Shown in pieces: positions 14,328 to 18,845 of a stretch of 18,845 bases of DNA (position 1 is its first letter; each line of letters opens with the position of its first letter). The stretch is from NCBI GenBank assembly GCA_965659005.1, contig CBFHVG010000120.1, positions 1-18,845 of the forward strand, read 5' to 3'. The notes below the pieces were generated by a model, which saw only the letters and a list, made by a program, of their open reading frames with translations, was not told where the DNA came from and did no database searches. Both the position numbers and the translations under genes were made by a program. The stretch comes from CAYPTY01 sp965659005 (GTDB lineage: Bacteria > Bacteroidota > Rhodothermia > Balneolales > Balneolaceae).

Positions 14328-14977
14328 TGTTTCACGTGAAACATCATATCCAGAAGCTCCCATATAAGCAAGAATGGCATCAGTTAACGGATGATGCTTT
14401 TAATAATTTTGAGAGGCTTGGTGATTATGCCGATCAATTACTCTGGTGGAATAACAAAGTAAATCTTGTCAGCCGCAATGTTTCACGTGAAACAATTCTG
14501 GAACATATAAGGCATTCCCTGACCCTCTCTCTTATTCCGATGTTCAATGATTATGACTATGTCATTGACACAGGAACCGGTGGCGGCTTACCTGGAATCC
14601 CTTTAGCAATAGCCTTCCCCGAAAAGAAATATCTCTTAAATGATATTGTAGGAAAAAAGATTTTGGCAGTAAAAGAGATGGTAAAAACATTACAGCTGAA
14701 TAACGTTTCAACCTATTCCGGATCTATTGAAGCTATACCATTAGAGCAAAGTGAACTTGTTATTTCAAAGCATGCGTTCAAAATTAATGATCTGGTTAGG
14801 ATGCTTGATGATCGATGGGAAGATATTCTGTTGCTAAAAGGAACTGAATTTGATGAGGAATTGGAGGGATTGGAAACAGCGCTGGATATAAAGGTTTATG
14901 ATCTTTATGCTGAATCAAAAGATGAGTTCTATGAGGGAAAGGGTATTATTCATATAAGGAGGTCAGATGAAAAGTAA
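14327..14977 (+). CDS. rsmG: 16S rRNA (guanine-527-N7)-methyltransferase RsmG (GidB)
   Basis: A 216-residue SAM-dependent methyltransferase making m7G527 in 16S rRNA, the modification whose loss gives low-level streptomycin resistance. The SAM-binding motif is 'VIDTGTGGGLPGIPLAIAFP' (79-98). The N-terminal helical part has 'LLWWNNKVNLVSRN' and 'EHIRHSL'. Where many homologues have an SRA-type motif after the fourth strand, this one reads 'ISKHAFKINDL', with K148 in place of the usual Arg. It starts at the ATG overlapping the mnmG stop. The first residues 'MFHVKH' and residues 51-56 'NVSRET' are direct translations of two parS sites, so part of the peptide is dictated by the DNA element. The 3' end overlaps the next gene by 11 bases and contains that gene's ribosome site. 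Confidence 0.95.
   Translation: MFHVKHHIQKLPYKQEWHQLTDDAFNNFERLGDYADQLLWWNNKVNLVSRNVSRETILEHIRHSLTLSLIPMFNDYDYVIDTGTGGGLPGIPLAIAFPEKKYLLNDIVGKKILAVKEMVKTLQLNNVSTYSGSIEAIPLEQSELVISKHAFKINDLVRMLDDRWEDILLLKGTEFDEELEGLETALDIKVYDLYAESKDEFYEGKGIIHIRRSDEK
14328..14343. promoter_or_regulatory. parS centromere site 1 (ParB binding)
   Basis: TGTTTCACGTGAAACA, a perfect 16-bp palindrome identical to the widely conserved chromosomal parS consensus. It begins at the second base of the rsmG start codon and also overlaps the mnmG/rsmG junction. ParB bound here would nucleate a spreading partition complex for origin segregation and could affect rsmG translation or transcription (inference). Confidence 0.93.
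14479..14494. promoter_or_regulatory. parS centromere site 2 (ParB binding)
   Basis: A second identical TGTTTCACGTGAAACA, 151 bp after the first, inside rsmG. It starts at the third codon position, whereas site 1 starts at the second. The two copies therefore encode different peptides (FHVKH versus VSRET), which shows the DNA word is what is conserved. Confidence 0.93.
14956..14963 (+). promoter_or_regulatory. Strong Shine-Dalgarno for the HTH-WYL regulator, inside rsmG
   Basis: AAGGAGGT lies inside the last codons of rsmG and ends 3 bases before the ATG at 14967. It is the closest match to the anti-SD in a window where such sites are rare, though the spacing is short. Confidence 0.6.
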
Positions 14978-15902
14978 TGAGCGAAGACTCAAGTTGATGC
15001 TTCTATTGCAGCAAAAAGGGAATCGCCTCACGGTTGATGAACTTGCAGAGAAATTTGGGGTAACAAGGCGTACTATCTTTAGAGATTTCAATGCTTTACA
15101 AGAAATAAATATCCCTGTTACCTGGGATAGATACTCTGGTTATGGAATGTTACCCGGTTATAAAGTTCCACCACTTATGTTTACCTCTAAAGAGATTGCA
15201 ACAATCATGGTTGGCCTGGGTTTTGTTAAATCACAGGTGGATTCAACCCTAGTTCAGGATGCCCATAGTGTTGAATTAAAGATTAAGGATGTTCTTCCGG
15301 ATGAGCTCCAGGTGCTTATGTCTTCCATGGAATCGGCCACAGTTGTAGATCCATATGTAAGTTTTGGAACCGAAAAGAAATCGGGCGGGAACTGGTATAC
15401 CATCAATTCTGCCATCGCACAGAAAAAAAGACTGCTCTTTACTTATACTTCAAAAAGTGGCGAAGTGACACATCGGAAAATAAATCCGTACTTACTTGTC
15501 TACTTTGGCGACCACTGGAATCTTATCGGATTTTCACACCAACGAGGTGATTTCAGGAATTTTATACTTGATCAGATCTCTGATATTGAAATTTTGGACG
15601 AAAATTTCACCCCAGAGAAAAAAATGGACATAGAAGGGTTAATTTTTAGATCTGACGAACAGTCTCAAATCATTGAGCTACTAGTCGAAAAATCTATTTT
15701 AGCGCGGCTGAAGCGAAATTTACCGGCTAAAATTTTTAAGGAAAGCGCCCAAAAAAATGAAATAATTAAAGTGACCTTTAAATTTGACAACCTTGTCTAT
15801 ATTAATGAGTGGCTGCTTCAATTTGCTGACAAAATAAAAATTGAGTCTCCATCAGAATTGAAAAAATTGAGATCTGATTTGCTCAATAAAATGCAGGCAT
15901 AA
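14967..15902 (+). CDS. HTH-WYL transcriptional regulator (YafY/PafC-like)
   Basis: A 311-residue regulator. Residues 1-60 form a winged HTH of the HTH_11/DeoR-like type ('LTVDELAEKFGVTRRTIFRD'), followed by a wing-like 'DRYSGYGMLPGYKVPPLMFT'. Residues about 135-210 are a WYL domain: 'KKRLLFTYTSKSGEVTHRKI', 'NPYLLVYFGDHWNLIGFSHQ', with the signature tripeptide as W-N-L and the following R in 'RGDFRNFILDQIS'. The C-terminal 60-80 residues ('NEIIKVTFKFDNLVYINEWL') are a WCX dimerisation extension. WYL domains are thought to sense nucleic acids or nucleotides, and relatives control DNA-damage or phage-defence genes, but no such genes are beside it. It overlaps rsmG by 11 bases, so it may be expressed with the mnmG-rsmG operon. 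It converges on gyrA. Confidence 0.93.
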   Translation: MKSNERRLKLMLLLQQKGNRLTVDELAEKFGVTRRTIFRDFNALQEINIPVTWDRYSGYGMLPGYKVPPLMFTSKEIATIMVGLGFVKSQVDSTLVQDAHSVELKIKDVLPDELQVLMSSMESATVVDPYVSFGTEKKSGGNWYTINSAIAQKKRLLFTYTSKSGEVTHRKINPYLLVYFGDHWNLIGFSHQRGDFRNFILDQISDIEILDENFTPEKKMDIEGLIFRSDEQSQIIELLVEKSILARLKRNLPAKIFKESAQKNEIIKVTFKFDNLVYINEWLLQFADKIKIESPSELKKLRSDLLNKMQA

Positions 15903-15926
15903 AAAAAGCCCCGATTAAATCGGGGC
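15901..15926 (-). terminator. Intrinsic terminator of the gyrB-gyrA transcript
   Basis: GCCCCGAT (15908-15915) pairs with ATCGGGGC (15919-15926) around a 3-nt loop. Read on the minus strand the hairpin is followed by seven T (complement of A 15901-15907), 25 bases after the gyrA stop. The T-run overlaps the stop codon of the convergent regulator gene. On the plus strand the hairpin has no U-tract, so it serves mainly gyrA. Confidence 0.9.
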
Positions 15927-15951
15927 CCTAAATCTGCGCAGCTCTTAGATC

Positions 15952-18468
15952 TTATTCTTCAGCTGCTGGCGCTTCGGCTGAACCATCGGTCGGCTCTGCT
16001 CCTTCGCCACCTACAGTTGGATCCTCATCGTCTTCGTTAACCACTCGGGTTACCGCAGCAATGTTTCCTTCTGTATCCAGTCTCATCATTCGAACACCTT
16101 GAGTATTTCTACCCATAGTTCGAATTGATTTACAGCTCATCCTGATAACCTTACCTCTTTCGGTAATGATCATTAAGTCATCGCTGTCCGTTACTTCTTT
16201 TAAGGCAATTAGCTTTCCGGTCTTAGGCGTTACTTTAAGCGTAAGCACTCCCTTACCACCACGAGACTGTTCTCTGTAATCTTCAACCAGTGATCGCTTA
16301 CCGTATCCATTTTCAGAAAGAGCAAGTACTGTTGCTTCATGTGTATTCTTGATTACAACCATGTCTACGATTTCATCATCTTTACCAAGCGTCATACCAC
16401 GAACACCGGATGTATTTCTACCCATTTCGCGCACATCACTTTCGTGGAAGCGAATAGCTCGACCTTCACGGTTAGCAAGTATAATGTTTGAATCGCCATC
16501 AGTAAGAGAAGCGCCTAATAATGTATCGCCTTCTCTAATATTGATTGCAATGATACCATCTCGTCTTGGTCGACTGTAGGCCTCAAGAGAAGTCTTCTTA
16601 ATCTGACCAGATTGAGTTGACATAACTATATAATTTCCTTTGATATAGTCCTCATCATCAAGAGTCTTAACCGGGACAAATGCCTTGATCTGATCTTCTT
16701 TTTCGATTTCGATCAGATTCACAATGGCACGGCCACGGGCAAGCCTGGAGCCTTCAGGTATTTCATAAACCTTCAACCAGTAACACTTACCTTTTTCAGT
16801 AAAGAAAAGGATATAGTTATGGTTCGTGGCTACGAACAGATGTTCTACATACTCCTCATCTTTTGTAGTCGTTCCTTTCACTCCTTTTCCACCACGACGT
16901 TGACGACGATACCCGCTAACTGGCATTCGTTTGATGAAGCCTTTGTTTGAAATTGTTACTACAACATCTTCATCGGCGATCATGTCTTCAATGCTGAAAT
17001 CTTCAGCAGAGTAAACAATCTGAGTACGGCGTTCATCACCATAGCGCTCTTTGATATCTGCAAGCTCTTCCTTGATGATTTCGTACTGACGATCGCGATT
17101 TGAAAGAATCACTTTAAACTCAGCAATCTTGTCAACGATTTCTCTGTACTCAGTATCAATCTTATCACGCTCAAGACCAGTAAGCTTCTGAAGTCTCATT
17201 TCCAGAATAGCTTTGGCTTGAATATCAGTTAGAGCAAATTTCTTTCTTAATTCCTGAGATGCAATCTGAGGATTCTTAGAAGCTCGGATAGTTTTGATCA
17301 CTTCATCAAGATTATCCAGAGCAATTTTAAGTCCTTCTAGAATGTGGGCCCTGGCTTCAGCCTGATCCAGGTCATGAATGGTTCTTCTAATGATCACATC
17401 AATTCGATGCTCAACATAGTGATGAATCAACTCGTTGAGCGCCATTACCTTAGGTCGACCTTTAACAAGCGCAAGGTTAATTACACCAAAGGTTGTCTGC
17501 ATCTGAGTGTACTTGTATAGCTGATTCAGTACAACACCGGCATTTGCAGAACGCTTAAGGATGATCACTATTCTCATACCATCTCTATCTGATTCGTCAC
17601 GAATCTCAGAGATTTCAGTAATCTTTTCCTGATTCACCAGGCTGGCAATCTTTTCAATAAGAGTAGACTTATTAACCTGATATGGAATTTCTGTAACTAC
17701 AATCTGTTCACGGCCGCCACGTAATTCTTCAGTATTAGCGCGAGCTCTTAGGGTTACCTTACCGCGTCCTGTTGTATAAGCATCTTTAACACCTTCATAT
17801 CCATAGATGATACCGCCGGTTGGGAAATCCGGAGCTGTGATGTGTTTCATCAGCTCAGTATTCTCTATTTCCGGATTATCTATATAGGCGGTAATTCCAT
17901 CTACAACTTCAGTCAAGTTGTGAGGCGGAATATTGGTTGCCATACCAACGGCAATACCTGAAGCACCATTTAAGAGCAGGTTAGGTAATAAACCGGGAAG
18001 AACTGTTGGTTCCTGAAGGGTGTCATCAAAGTTACCCTGATAGTCGACGGTAGATTTATTAATGTCTTTAAGCAACTCTTCAGCAATGCGCTGCATACGA
18101 ACTTCAGTGTATCGCATGGCAGCAGCAGAGTCGCCATCGACAGAACCGAAGTTACCCTGCCCGTCAACGAGAGGATATCTAAGTGAGAAATCCTGAACCA
18201 TTCTTACAATGGAATCATAAACGGCGGTATCACCATGCGGGTGATACTTACCAAGCACTTCACCAACTATACGAGCACTCTTTTTATATGGCCTATTGTG
18301 AAGCATTCCCAGCTCACTCATTCCATATAGGGCTCTTCTGTGTACGGGTTTTAACCCATCGCGAACATCAGGAAGTGCACGTGAAACAATAACCGACATC
18401 GAATAATCGATGTAGGACGATTGCATTTCATCTTCAATCGTAACTTGAATTATCTTTTCTCTAGCCAT
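15952..18468 (-). CDS. gyrA: DNA gyrase subunit A
   Basis: An 838-residue type IIA topoisomerase breakage-reunion subunit; with GyrB it introduces negative supercoils using ATP. The catalytic tyrosine is Y120 in 'AAAMRYTEVRM'. The quinolone-determining region reads 'GKYHPHGDTAVYDSIVRM' (73-90), with T81 and D85 at the positions equivalent to E. coli S83 and D87. The coiled coil region ('LEGLKIALDNLDEVIKTIRA') and the C-terminal six-bladed DNA-wrapping domain follow. A true GyrA box, 'YRRQRRGGKGVKG', separates it from ParC. A second related repeat is 'REQSRGGKGVLTL'. The end is a low-complexity acidic tail ('EDDEDPTVGGEGAEPTDG' ... 'APAAEE'), which in other gyrases tunes DNA wrapping. The ATG start gives the typical 'MAREKIIQVTIEDEM'. 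gyrB ends 29 bases upstream on the same strand. Confidence 0.98.
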   Translation of the reverse strand: MAREKIIQVTIEDEMQSSYIDYSMSVIVSRALPDVRDGLKPVHRRALYGMSELGMLHNRPYKKSARIVGEVLGKYHPHGDTAVYDSIVRMVQDFSLRYPLVDGQGNFGSVDGDSAAAMRYTEVRMQRIAEELLKDINKSTVDYQGNFDDTLQEPTVLPGLLPNLLLNGASGIAVGMATNIPPHNLTEVVDGITAYIDNPEIENTELMKHITAPDFPTGGIIYGYEGVKDAYTTGRGKVTLRARANTEELRGGREQIVVTEIPYQVNKSTLIEKIASLVNQEKITEISEIRDESDRDGMRIVIILKRSANAGVVLNQLYKYTQMQTTFGVINLALVKGRPKVMALNELIHHYVEHRIDVIIRRTIHDLDQAEARAHILEGLKIALDNLDEVIKTIRASKNPQIASQELRKKFALTDIQAKAILEMRLQKLTGLERDKIDTEYREIVDKIAEFKVILSNRDRQYEIIKEELADIKERYGDERRTQIVYSAEDFSIEDMIADEDVVVTISNKGFIKRMPVSGYRRQRRGGKGVKGTTTKDEEYVEHLFVATNHNYILFFTEKGKCYWLKVYEIPEGSRLARGRAIVNLIEIEKEDQIKAFVPVKTLDDEDYIKGNYIVMSTQSGQIKKTSLEAYSRPRRDGIIAINIREGDTLLGASLTDGDSNIILANREGRAIRFHESDVREMGRNTSGVRGMTLGKDDEIVDMVVIKNTHEATVLALSENGYGKRSLVEDYREQSRGGKGVLTLKVTPKTGKLIALKEVTDSDDLMIITERGKVIRMSCKSIRTMGRNTQGVRMMRLDTEGNIAAVTRVVNEDDEDPTVGGEGAEPTDGSAEAPAAEE

Positions 18469-18497
18469 TAATCAGCTGAAACTATTTGAGGTTTTAA

Positions 18498-18845
18498 TTA
18501 AATATCGAGATTTGCGTACTTGGCATTTCTTTCGATGAATTCACGGCGAGGAGCCACATCATCGCCCATAAGAGTTGAGAACATCTTATCTGCACCAGCC
18601 GCTGATTCAACAGTAACCTGTTGAAGTGTTCTGGTTTCTGGATCCATCGTTGTTTCCCAAAGCTGATCAGGATTCATCTCACCCAAACCTTTATAACGGG
18701 AAACATCGAACTTTCTCTTAGCCTTCTTCAACTCACGAATAATTTTGTCTCTGTTTTCATCATCCCAGGCATAGTCAACTTTCTTACTTGCTGAGATTTT
18801 ATACAGAGGTGGAGTTGCGATGTATACAAAACCATTCTCTATAAG
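18498..18845 (-). CDS. gyrB: DNA gyrase subunit B (C-terminal end only)
   Basis: The frame runs open to the right edge of the window; only the last 115 codons are present. The visible part begins 'LIENGFVYIATPPLYKI' and contains the hallmark 'RYKGLGEMNPDQLWETTMDP' and 'LQQVTVESAAGADKMFSTL', ending 'REFIERNAKYANLDI'. This is the end of the Toprim region and the short C-terminal tail that contacts GyrA. GyrB supplies the ATPase and Toprim metal site of gyrase; the ATPase half lies outside the window. The 29-base gap to gyrA and lack of a terminator indicate a gyrB-gyrA operon. ParE is the alternative, but adjacency to a GyrA-box-containing partner makes gyrB the better call. Confidence 0.95.
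   Translation of the reverse strand, partial: LIENGFVYIATPPLYKISASKKVDYAWDDENRDKIIRELKKAKRKFDVSRYKGLGEMNPDQLWETTMDPETRTLQQVTVESAAGADKMFSTLMGDDVAPRREFIERNAKYANLDI

Noticed and set aside
18373..18388. A third parS-like word in gyrA (GTGCACGTGAAACA region)
   Set aside because: Only about 12 of 16 positions match, the left half is broken, and the bases encode the conserved gyrase segment 'SVIVSRALPDV', so coding constraint explains it.

Overview
The window is an ordinary-looking stretch of bacterial chromosome with roughly 40-45% GC by eye, tightly packed genes, few clear Shine-Dalgarno sites, and many exported proteins with short N-terminal signal peptides ending in A-Q. Protein style (RuvA, GyrA, MnmG, RsmG, a C-terminal beta domain on an amidohydrolase, a Tat-exported oxidoreductase) suggests the Bacteroidota/FCB side of the tree, most likely a Balneola/Gracilimonas-type organism (Balneolota/Rhodothermota). 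That placement rests on protein resemblance only. No insertion sequence, phage gene or CRISPR array was seen.

Layout: (1) 1-3423, plus strand: the 3' part of ruvA, then a three-gene unit with 4-nt ATGA overlaps encoding a PhoB-like response regulator, a two-TM histidine kinase with no obvious sensor domain, and a mannose-1-phosphate guanylyltransferase. (2) 3418-5194, minus strand: a coupled three-gene unit encoding an exported predicted beta-barrel protein, an unrecognised 100-aa protein starting at TTG, and a PhnP-like metallo-beta-lactamase-fold hydrolase starting at GTG. (3) 5195-6668: a gene-free spacer with a strong plus-strand terminator that belongs to no recognised gene, apaG on the minus strand, then a thiol peroxidase of the glutathione peroxidase family, tRNA-Asp(GUC) and its terminator. 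(4) 6771-11201: three consecutive exported amidohydrolase-family genes closed by one terminator. Only the middle one keeps the metal-binding residues. (5) 11268-12377: a Tat-exported Gfo/Idh/MocA-type oxidoreductase. (6) 12447-15902: mnmG (gidA), rsmG (gidB) and an HTH-WYL transcription factor, closely packed. (7) 15901-18845, minus strand: gyrA with its terminator, preceded by the 3' end of gyrB.

The most notable DNA signal is a pair of perfect 16-bp ParB-binding palindromes (parS) inside rsmG. One overlaps the start codon and the other lies 151 bp downstream in a different codon phase, so selection is on the DNA word and not the peptide. With mnmG/rsmG and gyrBA nearby, this points to an origin-proximal, centromere-bearing part of the chromosome, although parAB, dnaA and a cluster of DnaA boxes are not in the window. 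The second notable feature is the amidohydrolase trio, where one apparently intact enzyme sits between two homologues that look catalytically dead. The third is a possible small RNA between the beta-barrel gene and apaG.
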